Assembly (NCBI GenBank): GCA_903875345.1
Contig: CAIQVS010000202.1
Location: 1 to 38,708 of the forward strand
Length of the DNA stretch: 38,708 nt
Source of the DNA: an uncultured Pseudomonadota bacterium
GTDB lineage: Bacteria > Pseudomonadota > Alphaproteobacteria > UBA9219
Direction: 5' to 3'
Position 1 is the stretch's first letter. Each line of letters begins with the position of its first letter. Shown in pieces: positions 8,563 through 17,559 of this stretch. A program made the position numbers and the translations under genes. The notes below the pieces were generated by a model that was not told where the DNA came from, did not search any database, and saw only the letters and a program-made list of their open reading frames with translations.

Positions 8563-8591
8563 AAGATAGGCATTCGCGGACGGATTGTGAA
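8563..8591 (-). promoter_or_regulatory. Candidate htrA promoter
   Basis: On the minus strand TTCACA (8591-8586), a 17-base spacer and TATCTT (8568-8563). The start would fall at about 8556, right before ATG 8555, so htrA may be leaderless. It sits in the 54-base gap after the lipoprotein gene and so gives htrA-rarA a promoter separate from the ribosomal genes. Confidence 0.45.
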
Positions 8592-8609
8592 GGGGTACGA
8601 AAAACCGTT

Positions 8610-8903
8610 TTACCTTGACTTGCATCCCGGCAAGCAGTCGCTGAGCGCCGAACGGCAATCGGAGCTGGCGCCGAACATGCCGGAGGGGGCACCCGTGACA
8701 GGACTGTTCTGGGCGGGTTCGGTATCCATGCAGCGGCTATAGCTGTCGTTGCATGCGCGTTCGCACTGCTCGCGATCGCTTTCGATCACGGTCGTCTTTC
8801 CCGCATGATCGGTATAGGTGCTGGAAGCAGGCTTACCGGAAATGCACCCCGTCATCATTCCCATGACTGCGATCATCAGGAATGTCGGGAGAGCATAACG
8901 CAT
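8610..8903 (-). CDS. Small cysteine-rich lipoprotein
   Basis: A 97-residue predicted lipoprotein. The signal peptide MRYALPTFLMIAVMGMM ends in the lipobox MTGC with the lipidated Cys20; Ile21 and Ser22 follow, with no Asp at +2, consistent with outer-membrane sorting. The mature part has six further cysteines in two mirror-image groups (C47-x3-C51-x6-C58 and C83-x6-C90-x3-C94), suggesting three disulfides or a small metal-free fold. I do not recognise the family. The ATG lies four bases after the rplQ stop, with AAGG inside the end of rplQ, so it is probably the last gene of the alpha operon transcript. Confidence 0.72.
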   Translation of the reverse strand: MRYALPTFLMIAVMGMMTGCISGKPASSTYTDHAGKTTVIESDREQCERACNDSYSRCMDTEPAQNSPVTGAPSGMFGASSDCRSALSDCLPGCKSR

Positions 8904-8907
8904 CGGG

Positions 8908-9342
8908 TTAGACCTTTTCGGGTTGAGCGGCTTCGGCTGCGGCTTCAGTTTTACGGCTGCGATCCTTCAGCCCACGGGCTTCGACATCGCGGTCGACCAA
9001 TTCGATCATAGCCATTGCCGCCGCATCGCCATAGCGAAATCCGGCCTTGAGAACGCGGGTATAACCACCCGCACGCTTTTCATAACGCGTGGCCAGTGTA
9101 GAAAAAAGCTTCTTGACGCTCGAATCATCCCGCAACATCGCGTGAGCGCGGCGGCGATTCGCCAAGCCGCCCTTTTTGCCGAGGGTAATCAACTGCTCGA
9201 CGACAGGGCGCAATTCCTTGGCCTTGGGCAGAGTCGTCTTGACCTGCTCATTCTCAATCAGCGCCACAGCCATATTGGCGAGCATGGCTTTGCGGTGGCT
9301 GGCGGTCACGTTCAACTTACGGTGGGCATTGGTATGACGCAT
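8908..9342 (-). CDS. rplQ: 50S ribosomal protein L17
   Basis: A 144-residue L17 (bL17), a large-subunit protein near the tunnel exit side. It opens [20 protein letters not shown], the conserved L17 start, and continues with [26 protein letters not shown]-terminal tail of about 20 residues rich in Glu/Ala/Lys goes beyond the E. coli length, as in other alphaproteobacteria. GAGGAGAG lies just before ATG 9342; the open frame upstream is not used. It is the last ribosomal gene of the alpha operon. Confidence 0.96.
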   Translation of the reverse strand: MRHTNAHRKLNVTASHRKAMLANMAVALIENEQVKTTLPKAKELRPVVEQLITLGKKGGLANRRRAHAMLRDDSSVKKLFSTLATRYEKRAGGYTRVLKAGFRYGDAAAMAMIELVDRDVEARGLKDRSRKTEAAAEAAQPEKV

Positions 9343-9468
9343 GGTCTGCTCTCCTCTATGACTTGGCTCTGTGCTTTCGTCCACCAAGGACGCTCATGCA
9401 GAAACCGATTGCTTTATTCCCCGACCTGAGGTTGCCCTGCAGTATCGGCGGAATTAAAAACGTAAGAC

Positions 9469-10482
9469 TTAAAACGGCTCTTCCAGACGCTTGGCCAGAT
9501 CTTCGATATTTTCCGGCGGCCAGTTGGGAATCTGCATACCCAACGTCAAGCCCATCTGCGTCAGCACTTCCTTGATTTCGTTCAAGCTCTTGCGGCCAAA
9601 ATTCGGCGTGCGGAGCATTTCGCCTTCGCTCTTTTGAACCAGATCGCCGATATAGACGATGTTGTCGTTCTTGAGGCAGTTGGCGGAACGCACCGACAGC
9701 TCCAGCTCATCGACCTTACGCAGCAGATTGCGGTTGAAGGGCAGATCGCCGAGCGTTTCTTGCGCCACCGAAGCCTTCGGTTCTTCAAAGTTGATGAAGA
9801 ACTGCAGCTGATCCTGAAGGATGCGCGCGGCGATCGCGATCGCGTCTTCCGGCGTCACCGAACCGTCGGTTTCGACCGTCAACGACAGGCGATCATAGTC
9901 GGTCACTTGACCGACGCGGCTGTTTTCGACCTTGTACGCGACCTTGCGGATCGGGCTGAACAGAGCGTCAACCGGCAAAAGGCCGATCGGCGTGTCTTCC
10001 TTGCGCAACGCGCTGGCCGGAATATAGCCACGACCGGTTTCGACCGTAAGTTCCATCGCCAAATGCGCCGCGTTATCGAGCGTGCAGATGACGAGATCGG
10101 GATTCATGATCTCGATGTCGGCGCTGACCTCAATCTGCTTGGCGGTGACGACGCCCGGACCTTCGGCGCGGAGTCTGATCTTGCGCGGTCCTTCGCTGTG
10201 CATGCGGATCGCCAGCGCCTTGATGTTGAGGATAATGTCGGTCACGTCCTCGCGCACGCCGGGGATTGAGGAGAACTCGTGCAGCACGCCTTCGATCTGG
10301 ATCGAGGTGATGGCGGCGCCTTGCAGCGACGACATCAGGACGCGACGCAACGCGTTGCCGAGCGTCATGCCGAAGCCGCGTTCCAGCGGCTCGGTGATCA
10401 GGACAGCAAGATTGGCATTGCTCTCCGAAACCTGAATTTGCTTGTTCGGCTGAATGAGGGATTTCCAGTTTTTCTGCAACAC
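9469..10482 (-). CDS. rpoA: RNA polymerase alpha subunit
   Basis: A 337-residue alpha subunit that dimerises to nucleate RNA polymerase. The N-terminal domain contains [21 protein letters not shown], and the C-terminal DNA/UP-element-binding domain (about 250-330) contains [13 protein letters not shown] and [13 protein letters not shown] start it at GTG 10482 ([14 protein letters not shown]), because AGAGG lies upstream and homologues begin here; an ATG 36 bases upstream would add a non-conserved extension. rpoA follows rpsK after 69 bases and precedes rplQ. As in most alphaproteobacteria, rpsD is not in the operon. Confidence 0.97.
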   Translation of the reverse strand: MLQKNWKSLIQPNKQIQVSESNANLAVLITEPLERGFGMTLGNALRRVLMSSLQGAAITSIQIEGVLHEFSSIPGVREDVTDIILNIKALAIRMHSEGPRKIRLRAEGPGVVTAKQIEVSADIEIMNPDLVICTLDNAAHLAMELTVETGRGYIPASALRKEDTPIGLLPVDALFSPIRKVAYKVENSRVGQVTDYDRLSLTVETDGSVTPEDAIAIAARILQDQLQFFINFEEPKASVAQETLGDLPFNRNLLRKVDELELSVRSANCLKNDNIVYIGDLVQKSEGEMLRTPNFGRKSLNEIKEVLTQMGLTLGMQIPNWPPENIEDLAKRLEEPF

Positions 10483-10551
10483 GTTCGGGCCTCTTTCGTT
10501 GGATGTCGTCAAATTCAAAAAATCAAAGCTCGGTTCGAAATAACCTGAGGA

Positions 10552-10983
10552 TTAGACGCGACGGCGCTTTCTCGGCCTGCAACCGTTATGCGGGATCGGC
10601 GTCACATCGCGTATCGAGGTGATCGAGAATCCAACCGACTGCAAAGCGCGCAAAGCCGATTCGCGGCCTGCACCGGGACCTTTCACTTCGACTTCCAGCG
10701 AGCGGACGCCATGTTCGAGCGCTTTGCGCCCTGCGTCTTCGGCGGCCATCTGCGCGGCGTAGGGCGTCGACTTGCGCGACCCCTTGAACCCCATCAGCCC
10801 CGACGACGACCAGACAATCGTGTTGCCCTGCGTGTCCGCAATGGTGATGATCGTGTTGTTGAAGCTGGCGTTGACGTGGCAAATACCATTGACGATATTC
10901 TTGCGTTCCTTGCGGCGACGCGCCGGAGCGCCCTTCTTGTCGGCGCCTTCGGTTTTCGATTCTTTTTGCTGTTCCGTAGCCAT
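10552..10983 (-). CDS. rpsK: 30S ribosomal protein S11
   Basis: A 143-residue S11 (uS11) of the 30S platform, next to the mRNA exit. Conserved parts include [37 protein letters not shown] and the C-terminal [24 protein letters not shown]. The N-terminus is about 15 residues longer than in E. coli and highly charged. It follows rpsM after 17 bases. Confidence 0.97.
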   Translation of the reverse strand: MATEQQKESKTEGADKKGAPARRRKERKNIVNGICHVNASFNNTIITIADTQGNTIVWSSSGLMGFKGSRKSTPYAAQMAAEDAGRKALEHGVRSLEVEVKGPGAGRESALRALQSVGFSITSIRDVTPIPHNGCRPRKRRRV

Positions 10984-11000
10984 TACTCAATCCATTCCGC

Positions 11001-11381
11001 TTATTTCTTCGTTGCAATCTTCTTACCCGCGATCGGCTTCGCCTTGCCCTTGCGCGTGCGCGCATTGGTGTGCGTGCGCTGACCACGCACCGGAAGCCCC
11101 TTACGATGACGCAGACCACGGTAGCAACCGAGATCCATCAAACGCTTGATGTTCATCGCCACTTCGCGGCGCAAGTCGCCCTCGACCTTATAGTTCTTGT
11201 CGATGTCTTCGCGGATCTTGAGGATTTCGCCTTCGGTCAACTGATTGACCCGCTTGGTCGGCTCGACGCCGACGCGCGCGCAAATCTCCAGCGCATTGGT
11301 CGGGCCAACGCCATAGATATAACGCAACGCGATGTGTACCGGCTTTGCGGTGGGGATATTCACGCCTGCAATACGTGCCAC
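11001..11381 (-). CDS. rpsM: 30S ribosomal protein S13
   Basis: A 126-residue S13 (uS13) of the 30S head, which contacts 50S through the B1 bridges and the P-site tRNA by its C-terminal tail. Conserved stretches are [43 protein letters not shown] and the basic tail [16 protein letters not shown]. The start codon is GTG 11381 with GAGGAGA upstream. It is the first gene of the alpha operon, behind a strong promoter and a leader of about 185 bases. Confidence 0.97.
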   Translation of the reverse strand: MARIAGVNIPTAKPVHIALRYIYGVGPTNALEICARVGVEPTKRVNQLTEGEILKIREDIDKNYKVEGDLRREVAMNIKRLMDLGCYRGLRHRKGLPVRGQRTHTNARTRKGKAKPIAGKKIATKK

Positions 11382-11566
11382 TATGTCTCTCCTCAGTTCA
11401 GCTGCGCGTCGGCGATGACCACCGCGCGGTCCACGCTACGCGCAGACGCAATAACAACCCCGGCACCAAAAAACAACACGAATCCCGTAGCGTCATACAA
11501 AGACGCTCAGGCAACGTCTGTTACAAGGCGTAAAAATGGGCTCAGCCCCGCCCTTCGGGAACCGAG
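11382..11566 (-). promoter_or_regulatory. Long structured leader of the rpsM-rpsK-rpoA-rplQ operon
   Basis: About 185 bases lie between the predicted transcription start (about 11566) and the rpsM GTG. On the minus strand the leader can form small hairpins, for example GGGCT/AGCCC and AGACG/CGTCT (about 11503-11521). No open frame of note is present. Ribosomal operon leaders often bind a ribosomal protein for feedback control; here S4 is not encoded in the operon, so the regulator, if any, is unknown. The 185 further bases up to the kinase gene show only the promoter. Confidence 0.4.
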
Positions 11567-11572
11567 GTGCGC

Positions 11573-11600
11573 AGTATAGTCATCGACCGAAGAGAGTCAA
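11573..11600 (-). promoter_or_regulatory. Strong sigma-70 promoter of the alpha operon
   Basis: On the minus strand TTGACT (11600-11595), a 16-base spacer and TATACT (11578-11573), each 5 of 6 to consensus. It lies downstream of the signalling module and upstream of rpsM, so the alpha operon need not depend on read-through from the spc operon. Confidence 0.7.
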
Positions 11601-11751
11601 GCACAACGAAAGAAACCGGAACAATCCATTTATTAAGACATTACAATAAGATAAATCAGCCGCCGATTTGGCACCAGCGATACCAAACAGGGAATCGCGA
11701 TCGGAGCAATAGGACCGCAGGGATATAAGCACAAAACACCTTGGCGCCCCA

Positions 11752-13536
11752 TCAAAACAGGGACTGATCCGGCAATGAGTTTAACGATAATTCCTCATCG
11801 GTCAATTCAAGGCTGTAAGGGATTTTTATGTCAAATTTTGTTCCGTGATAAAGCTCGGAATACACGCGAATCGAACCGCCGATCAAACGAACTTCGCGCT
11901 CGACCGCTTCCAGCCCGACGCCTCGTCCCGAAATTTCCGTGACGCTGTCGCGCGTCGACAAGCCCCATGTAAAAATGCGTTGAATGACTTCCTGATCATC
12001 TTCGACGCGCCACGACCCCAACGGATCGAGGTTGGCCAATCTGGCGCGAACGGTCATCGGATCGATACCAGCGCCATCATCGCTGATGATAATATGCAAC
12101 CACTGTTCCTGATTTTCGTCGGCGACCGTTAATTCCGCGTGAACCGAAACCTGTCCCTGCGGATCCTTGCCGCGCGAAAGACGAGTCACAGACGGCTCGA
12201 TACCATGATCGATAATGTTGCGGCTGATATGGCTCAGGGAAACCAGAAAATCCTGAACCATTCGCGCCAGAATTCTGGGGTTCGACCCCGTATAGCGTAC
12301 CGGCTTCATGCGTTTGCCCATGATCTCGGCCAATTCCATCAGCTCGCGCTCGAAAGGTTTGAAACATTCATGGATCGGAACGGCCACGATATCGATGAGA
12401 TATTCCCGAACCAGATCCGGATCGGCGTTGCGCTCTTTCATCGTGTTGACAAAACCATACAGGATGGCTTCCTCAACTTCGTGTAAATGGCCGCGCCCTT
12501 CGTAATCATGCCCAACGATGTCGCGCACTTGCTTCATGACATCCTCAAGCTGGCTTTGCAGAACGGCCTGTCCCGCCTTCAGGGTTTTCTGGAAATCCGC
12601 TTCCGAAGTGATCGACAGGCTCCGCAAATCGCCTTCGAGGCGTTCGACGGTTCGTCCCATCTCGTCAAGGTGGAAATGCTTGACCGCCGCCTTAAGCGTA
12701 TGCAGCGCGCGTAGAATATTGGGAACATCCGCAGACTGCACCGGCAATCCGGCTTGTTCGAGAAACCTCCGGATCTGCGTCACGGTCGTGAGGAATTGAT
12801 TACGTTCCTTGAAAATGCGGCAAATCATATCGGCGAAGTTTTGCTGGCGCTGCGCGTTCTGCTGCGCTTCATGCTCATCGGTGCGATCTGTGGCAATGAC
12901 GACAATGCTCGTCAGTTGGCCGGATTCCGCACGAATGGGACGATACATCAGGCTCACTTGCCGTCCATGATTGTGGATATACGACTGCGGCAAAAATTTG
13001 ACGACGTCATCAAACCCTAACGCATGATTGGGCATAAAAAGAACATCCAGCCAATCCTTGAAATCCACACGTTGATTTTCAGGAATTTTCAGGACATCGA
13101 CGATGTTCTTGTCCGAAGGTTCCGTTTCCAGCAAATCAAGGCAGGCTTGGGAATAAACGCGGCCGCAGACTCCCTTGACATCAAACGAAAGAAAGCCCTG
13201 ACCGAGACTGTTGACCAGAACCTCGGTCAACCGCGCCTGATTGCTGACATGCTGATGCACGCGGTAATTCAGATAGTATAGATAGCCGATGCCGGCCAAA
13301 GCCGTGCCGACCATCACGCCAAAAGCCCAGAGATACCGCACCGGCTCTCGGCCAAAAACCGGCAACGCCACGGCATACAACAGCACCATGACAATCGCCG
13401 TCATGCCGACAAGGGTTATGTGAATGATGTCCGCGTGGCGATTGGCTTCCGTGAGGGCGGCGCGTCCAGCGGAGGCGCGCGATAGCAAATCCGTTTCAGC
13501 CGGAATAGGTGGAGGATTTTTTTTGAAAAGGAACAT
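11752..13536 (-). CDS. Membrane histidine kinase with HPt and CheA-like ATPase domains
   Basis: A 594-residue protein. Two membrane helices (about 38-60 and 68-90) are followed by a PAS-like sensor region (about 103-220), an HPt-like helix bundle with candidate phospho-acceptor His279 in ILRALHTLKAAVKHF, and a CheA-type ATPase domain. In the ATPase, N440 in SRNIIDHGIE is the N box, ISDDGAGID is G1 and SGRGVGLEAV is G2, with GGSIRVYS following. Unlike CheA it has no CheW-like P5 domain and no clear separate dimerisation domain, and the HPt and ATPase are covalently joined to membrane helices. It is the third gene after a CheY-like and a CheX-like gene and likely phosphorylates that CheY. The signal sensed is unknown. 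Confidence 0.8.
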   Translation of the reverse strand: MFLFKKNPPPIPAETDLLSRASAGRAALTEANRHADIIHITLVGMTAIVMVLLYAVALPVFGREPVRYLWAFGVMVGTALAGIGYLYYLNYRVHQHVSNQARLTEVLVNSLGQGFLSFDVKGVCGRVYSQACLDLLETEPSDKNIVDVLKIPENQRVDFKDWLDVLFMPNHALGFDDVVKFLPQSYIHNHGRQVSLMYRPIRAESGQLTSIVVIATDRTDEHEAQQNAQRQQNFADMICRIFKERNQFLTTVTQIRRFLEQAGLPVQSADVPNILRALHTLKAAVKHFHLDEMGRTVERLEGDLRSLSITSEADFQKTLKAGQAVLQSQLEDVMKQVRDIVGHDYEGRGHLHEVEEAILYGFVNTMKERNADPDLVREYLIDIVAVPIHECFKPFERELMELAEIMGKRMKPVRYTGSNPRILARMVQDFLVSLSHISRNIIDHGIEPSVTRLSRGKDPQGQVSVHAELTVADENQEQWLHIIISDDGAGIDPMTVRARLANLDPLGSWRVEDDQEVIQRIFTWGLSTRDSVTEISGRGVGLEAVEREVRLIGGSIRVYSELYHGTKFDIKIPYSLELTDEELSLNSLPDQSLF

Positions 13537-13604
13537 GGGCGTTTGCGAACATCATTTCAATCGACAGCATTCAAGAACGCATCCCGGCAAATGACGGCGT
13601 CACG

Positions 13605-14135
13605 CTAGGAGGCTTTTCCGTTATCATGCAAGGCCACATGGACCTGGAACACCTGCCCGTCAAGATTGAACGGCACAATCATGTACTTGCCACGGTGGAA
13701 GTGGCTGACAAAGTGGCCTTTGCCGGTCACGACGCATGGAATACCAAGCTTCAGCTGAAAGCCCCGCTCGCTCATGTCGCGCTTGATCTGGCCGAAAATC
13801 ATATTCGTGATTTCACCGACCGCATCCACCGCCATTTCATGGGTAATCGCTATGGAACGCCCCATAACCTGCGGCAGGATGTTACGAACGGTTTCGAAGG
13901 TTAGGCACAAGGTCAGCGCGCCTTCCAGCTGCGATTGCACCATGCCGATGACGCCTGAGACGTCGCCGACCAGCGAAACCATGCCTTCGCCAACTTCGAA
14001 AGCTCCCGGCGTAACGTCAACGCTGAACGTTTCACGCATAACGCCGCCGACGGCATTCACGATTTCCTGCGCGAGCTTGTCATCAAGCGTCAATACACCC
14101 TGTGTCATTTTGTAAAGTTCCGTCCCATTGCTCAT
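13605..14135 (-). CDS. CheX-like chemotaxis phosphatase domain protein
   Basis: A 176-residue protein of the CheC/CheX/FliY phosphatase group. The catalytic E-x2-N motif is E108-I-T-N111 in DAVGEITNMIFGQIKRDM, preceded by the typical GMVSLVGDVSG-like strand. CheX dephosphorylates CheY-P by inserting Glu and Asn beside the phospho-aspartate. The start ATG 14135 overlaps the stop of the CheY-like gene as ATGA, so the two are coupled; an upstream frame extension is ignored. A single motif is present as in CheX (CheC has two). The kinase follows 68 bases later. No MCP, CheW or CheB is in the window. Confidence 0.82.
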   Translation of the reverse strand: MSNGTELYKMTQGVLTLDDKLAQEIVNAVGGVMRETFSVDVTPGAFEVGEGMVSLVGDVSGVIGMVQSQLEGALTLCLTFETVRNILPQVMGRSIAITHEMAVDAVGEITNMIFGQIKRDMSERGFQLKLGIPCVVTGKGHFVSHFHRGKYMIVPFNLDGQVFQVHVALHDNGKAS

Positions 14136-14578
14136 GGCGTGTTCCCGACGGTCTGCGACGATTGCCGCTTGCGTTTGATCCATTCGTGAATCTCGATCAG
14201 CTTCTTGCTGAGATCACCCGGCGAGACCGGCTTGATGATATAGGATGTCGCGCCGGCCTTGATGGCTTTCATGATATTCTGCTGTTCCGACTCTGCGGTC
14301 AGCATCACAAACGCCGTCGTTGCGTATTCGGGTTTGGCGCGAAAATAGCTCAACACCTCAAGCCCTGAAATCGTCGGCATGTTCCAGTCGAGAAAAACCA
14401 CATCATAGGGTTGGCTGGCGTCATAGGCTTTTTGCACAAGATCAATCGCCTCGTTCCCATCCGCCGCAGTCTGGACGTTGGTAACCTTGGCTTCCTGCAG
14501 CGTGTTGCGAACGAATTGCCGAATGAGAAAATGGTCATCGGCGACGAGAACTTTGAGACTTGCCAATTGACTGCTCAC
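14132..14578 (-). CDS. CheY-like single-domain response regulator
   Basis: A 148-residue receiver domain without output domain. The acid pocket is Asp14/Asp15 (VADDH), the phospho-acceptor Asp64 (VFLDWNMP), the switch Thr94 (VMLTAES) and Lys117 (IIKPVSP). A basic tail of about 20 residues follows. I start it at GTG 14578 because AAGGAGGA lies seven bases upstream; the longer frame has no such signal. It is the first gene of the cheY-cheX-kinase unit and is presumably phosphorylated by the kinase and dephosphorylated by the CheX-like protein. The 276 bases between it and adk contain no clear gene or terminator. Confidence 0.88.
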   Translation of the reverse strand: MSSQLASLKVLVADDHFLIRQFVRNTLQEAKVTNVQTAADGNEAIDLVQKAYDASQPYDVVFLDWNMPTISGLEVLSYFRAKPEYATTAFVMLTAESEQQNIMKAIKAGATSYIIKPVSPGDLSKKLIEIHEWIKRKRQSSQTVGNTP

Positions 14579-14854
14579 ACTACGTCCTCCTTCAGCATCA
14601 GCCTCGTAACGGCGGGGGTACGCAAGTCCCGCCCCAAGAATCCGACTAACCCGCCGAAACCCCGGTTGACAGGCAGAAACTATGACAGGCGATTCTGCGC
14701 ACAAAAACCTTGCTGTAAGGTTAAAACGCTAAAACAAGGCAGAGGAAGTTTAGGATTTCAATCTAGCGATCAGGTAAGCATTTTTAAAGTTTTTTTGCAA
14801 TCACCGGCTAGTCCCGCGCCGGGAACAATGACGTTGACGCAGGATTGCCGAGAC

Positions 14855-15499
14855 TCATTGCAGGATCGAAACAAGAGCAGCCTGTACATGGTCCATCGAT
14901 GCCATGCCATCAACCGTCTTTAGTAGACCTTTTTGGCGATAGAACGGCAAAATCGGAGCGGTCTGATCCGCAAAAGCCTTGAGGCGCGCCTTCATCGTTT
15001 CCGGATTGTCGTCGGGACGGAAAACAAATTCCTTTCCGCCGCATGCATCGCAAGCGCCCGCCTGTTTCAGAGGCTTGAACTTTTCATGATACCCGGCGCC
15101 GCATTTGGCGCAGGTAAACCGCCCGACGACTCGCTCAATCAACGCGGCATCGTCAACCTCAAGCTCAATGACGGCATCAAGCTTTTTGCCGCTCGCGGCA
15201 AGCATCGCATCCAACGCTTCGGCCTGCGGCACAGTGCGTGGGAATCCGTCGAGAATAAATCCCTTGGCGCAATCGGGTTCGGCAATACGCGCGGCAATCA
15301 TGCGGATCATGAGTTCGTCCGGCACCAGTTTGCCTGACTCCATGATCGCTTTGGCCTCTTGACCGATCGGCTCGCCACGCTTGACGGCGGCGCGCAGCAT
15401 ATCTCCGGTCGATAGCTGGATCATGCCGAAACGCTCCTCCAGCAATCGCGCTTGCGTTCCCTTGCCAGCTCCGGGAGGTCCGAGAAGAATGATGTTCAT
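14855..15499 (-). CDS. adk: Adenylate kinase with zinc-type LID
   Basis: A 214-residue long-form adenylate kinase (ATP + AMP = 2 ADP). The P-loop is [12 protein letters not shown] (5-16), the AMP site includes [10 protein letters not shown], and DGFPRT is conserved. The LID carries four cysteines (C130-x2-C133 and C150-x2-C153), a structural zinc site found in Gram-positive and some proteobacterial enzymes but absent from E. coli Adk. It follows secY after 10 bases, its usual place at the end of the spc operon. Confidence 0.97.
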   Translation of the reverse strand: MNIILLGPPGAGKGTQARLLEERFGMIQLSTGDMLRAAVKRGEPIGQEAKAIMESGKLVPDELMIRMIAARIAEPDCAKGFILDGFPRTVPQAEALDAMLAASGKKLDAVIELEVDDAALIERVVGRFTCAKCGAGYHEKFKPLKQAGACDACGGKEFVFRPDDNPETMKARLKAFADQTAPILPFYRQKGLLKTVDGMASMDHVQAALVSILQ

Positions 15500-15509
15500 G
15501 GAACGCCCG

Positions 15510-16844
15510 TCACTTGTTGCGGAGTTTGGATTTTTTCAGCAAGCCTTCATATTGGTGGGCGATCAGATGCGACTGGATGCGCGAGATCGTATCGATGGTC
15601 ACGCTGACGACGATCAATAGAGATGTTCCACCGAGATAGAACGGGATCGCGCCCTTGTTCATCAGGAATTCGGGCAACAAGCAGACGAGGACAAGGTACC
15701 CTGCGCCCAGAACCGTCAACCGCGTCAAGACATAATCGAAATAATCGGCGGTGCTTTTGCCCGGCCTGACGCCCGGAACGAAGCCGCCGTATTTCTTGAG
15801 ATTGTCGGCGGTTTCCACCGGATTGAACACGACGGCGGTATAGAAGAACGCGAAGAAAATGATCAGCGCCGCGTACAGTATCATGAATAAGGGCTTGCCA
15901 TGCCCAAGCGACGCGACAAGATCAGCCGCCCAGCCGCCCTTCTGTTGCAGGTTGGTGAAGCTGGCCAACGTCAGGGGAAAGAGCAGCAGCGAACTGGCGA
16001 AAATCGGCGGAATAACGCCGGAGGTATTGATCTTGAGTGGCAGATGCGACGCGTCTCCGCCGTACATCTTGTTGCCAACCTGACGCTTCGGATACTGCAC
16101 CAAAATGCGACGTTGCGCCCGTTCGCAAGCGACGCAAATCGCCAGCACGGCGAAAACCAGAACGCCGATCAATAGGATAAACCAAGGCGACAAAGCACCT
16201 GTGCGCCCCTGTTCAAGAGTTTGCGCCAGCGCATGCGGCAGATTGGCGACGATACCGGCATAGATGATCAACGATGTGCCGTTGCCGATGCCACGCGCCG
16301 TAATCTGCTCGCCAAGCCACATCAGAAACACCGTACCGCCGGTCAGAGTCGCAACCGTGCTGGCGATAAAGAATCCGCCGGGAATTATTACGGCGCCGCC
16401 GCCCATCATGTTTTGCAGGCCGATGGCCAAAGCCCACGATTGCACAAAAGCGAACGCCACCGTCAGGTAGCGCGAATATTGGTTAAGCTTGGCGCGACCG
16501 GATTCGCCTTCTTTCTTCAAAGCTTCGAACTGCGGCAGAATCGCCGACAGTAACTGAACGATGATCGACGCGGTGATATAGGGCATGACGCTGAGAGCGA
16601 AAATCGTCATACGCTTCAAGGCGCCGCCTGAAAACATGTCGAACATGCCGAGAATACCGCCGCCATGCTGACGGAACAGCTCGCCAAGCGCGACCGGATC
16701 AATGCCGGGAATGGGAATATAGGTTCCAAGGCGATAAACGATAAGCGCCAGCAACGTGAACCAAAGGCGGCTTTTCAGCTCGGTCGCCTTGGAAAAAACC
16801 GAAAGATTCATATTCGCCGCAAGGGCTTCGGAAGTGTTGGTCAT
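15510..16844 (-). CDS. secY: Preprotein translocase subunit SecY
   Basis: The 444-residue channel protein of the SecYEG translocon, with ten membrane helices. Conserved parts are the N-terminal [31 protein letters not shown], the plug region [29 protein letters not shown], and the cytoplasmic loop [19 protein letters not shown] that contacts SecA and ribosome. The start is ATG 16844 without a good Shine-Dalgarno sequence. An unusual 187-base gap separates it from rplO and holds a possible promoter. No rpmJ follows. Confidence 0.97.
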   Translation of the reverse strand: MTNTSEALAANMNLSVFSKATELKSRLWFTLLALIVYRLGTYIPIPGIDPVALGELFRQHGGGILGMFDMFSGGALKRMTIFALSVMPYITASIIVQLLSAILPQFEALKKEGESGRAKLNQYSRYLTVAFAFVQSWALAIGLQNMMGGGAVIIPGGFFIASTVATLTGGTVFLMWLGEQITARGIGNGTSLIIYAGIVANLPHALAQTLEQGRTGALSPWFILLIGVLVFAVLAICVACERAQRRILVQYPKRQVGNKMYGGDASHLPLKINTSGVIPPIFASSLLLFPLTLASFTNLQQKGGWAADLVASLGHGKPLFMILYAALIIFFAFFYTAVVFNPVETADNLKKYGGFVPGVRPGKSTADYFDYVLTRLTVLGAGYLVLVCLLPEFLMNKGAIPFYLGGTSLLIVVSVTIDTISRIQSHLIAHQYEGLLKKSKLRNK

Positions 16845-16915
16845 AGGGGACGTTCACACGGAAAGAGAAAAGGCGAAGCAGGACATATTCATCGCAAACA
16901 AAATGTTGCGCTAAC

Positions 16916-16944
16916 TATATAGTGTGTTGCCACAGCCAAAACAA
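16916..16944 (-). promoter_or_regulatory. Possible promoter for secY-adk
   Basis: On the minus strand TTGTTT (16944-16939), 17 bases, TATATA (16921-16916), in the 187-base gap between rplO and secY. It would give a leader of about 65 bases and allow export genes to be expressed separately from the ribosomal genes. Moderate match only. Confidence 0.35.
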
Positions 16945-17031
16945 GCGAGAGATGCGGCATGACGCTATCGGGCACGATACGCCAGCCAAGCGAAAAAGAC
17001 ATCCATCAACCACAAACTTGCAGTTCAGAGA

Positions 17032-17517
17032 TTAAGCCGCTTTCTTTTCTTTCTTCGGCTTGGCCGTGAGCTCAACCTTGCCTCCGGCCTTTTCGATCGC
17101 GGCAATGGCCGATTTCGAAGCGCCCGCAACGGTCAGTTGCAGCTTGGCTTTCAGTTCGCCCTTGCCGAGCAAACGCACGCCATCCGCCGAGGCTGCAACG
17201 ATGCCCGCCGCGACCAGAATTTCGGTTGTAATCGGTTTGGCCGCATCAAGCTTGCCGTCTTCAATGGCGCGTTGCAAACGCCCCAGATTCAATTCAGCAT
17301 ATTCTTTGGCGAAAATATTGTTGAAGCCGCGCTTCGGCAAACGGCGATGCAACGGCATCTGGCCGCCTTCAAAGCCGCGCAGGGCGACGCCGGTACGCGC
17401 CTTCTGTCCCTTGACGCCGCGACCGCAGGTCTTGCCCTTGCCAGAGCCGATGCCACGGCCAACAATCATGCGCTTCTTGCGCGCGCCTTCATTGTCACGG
17501 AGATCGTTGAGTTTCAT
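17032..17517 (-). CDS. rplO: 50S ribosomal protein L15
   Basis: A 161-residue L15 (uL15), a late-assembling large-subunit protein that helps organise 23S domains. The N-terminal [20 protein letters not shown] followed by [18 protein letters not shown] is diagnostic, with [17 protein letters not shown] after it. The C-terminus ends in a Lys-rich tail (KPKKEKKAA). It precedes secY, but with a larger than usual gap. Confidence 0.97.
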   Translation of the reverse strand: MKLNDLRDNEGARKKRMIVGRGIGSGKGKTCGRGVKGQKARTGVALRGFEGGQMPLHRRLPKRGFNNIFAKEYAELNLGRLQRAIEDGKLDAAKPITTEILVAAGIVAASADGVRLLGKGELKAKLQLTVAGASKSAIAAIEKAGGKVELTAKPKKEKKAA

Positions 17518-17559
17518 GTCTTTGTTCCTTCTCGGTATCTTTTCAATCAGGGCATTCGA

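Noticed and set aside
8536-8742. 68-codon plus-strand frame across the htrA/lipoprotein gap
   Set aside because: It runs antisense to both genes and over the htrA promoter; no domain or ribosome-binding site.
14790-14840. Possible terminator after adk (TCCCG / CGGGA hairpin near a run of T)
   Set aside because: The T run is on the plus strand and on the wrong side of the hairpin for adk transcription on the minus strand.
16849-16975. A 23-codon hydrophobic peptide frame (MPHLSLVLAVATHY...) just before secY, considered as a regulatory leader peptide
   Set aside because: It has no Shine-Dalgarno sequence and overlaps the promoter-like boxes, so both cannot hold; too short to support from sequence alone.
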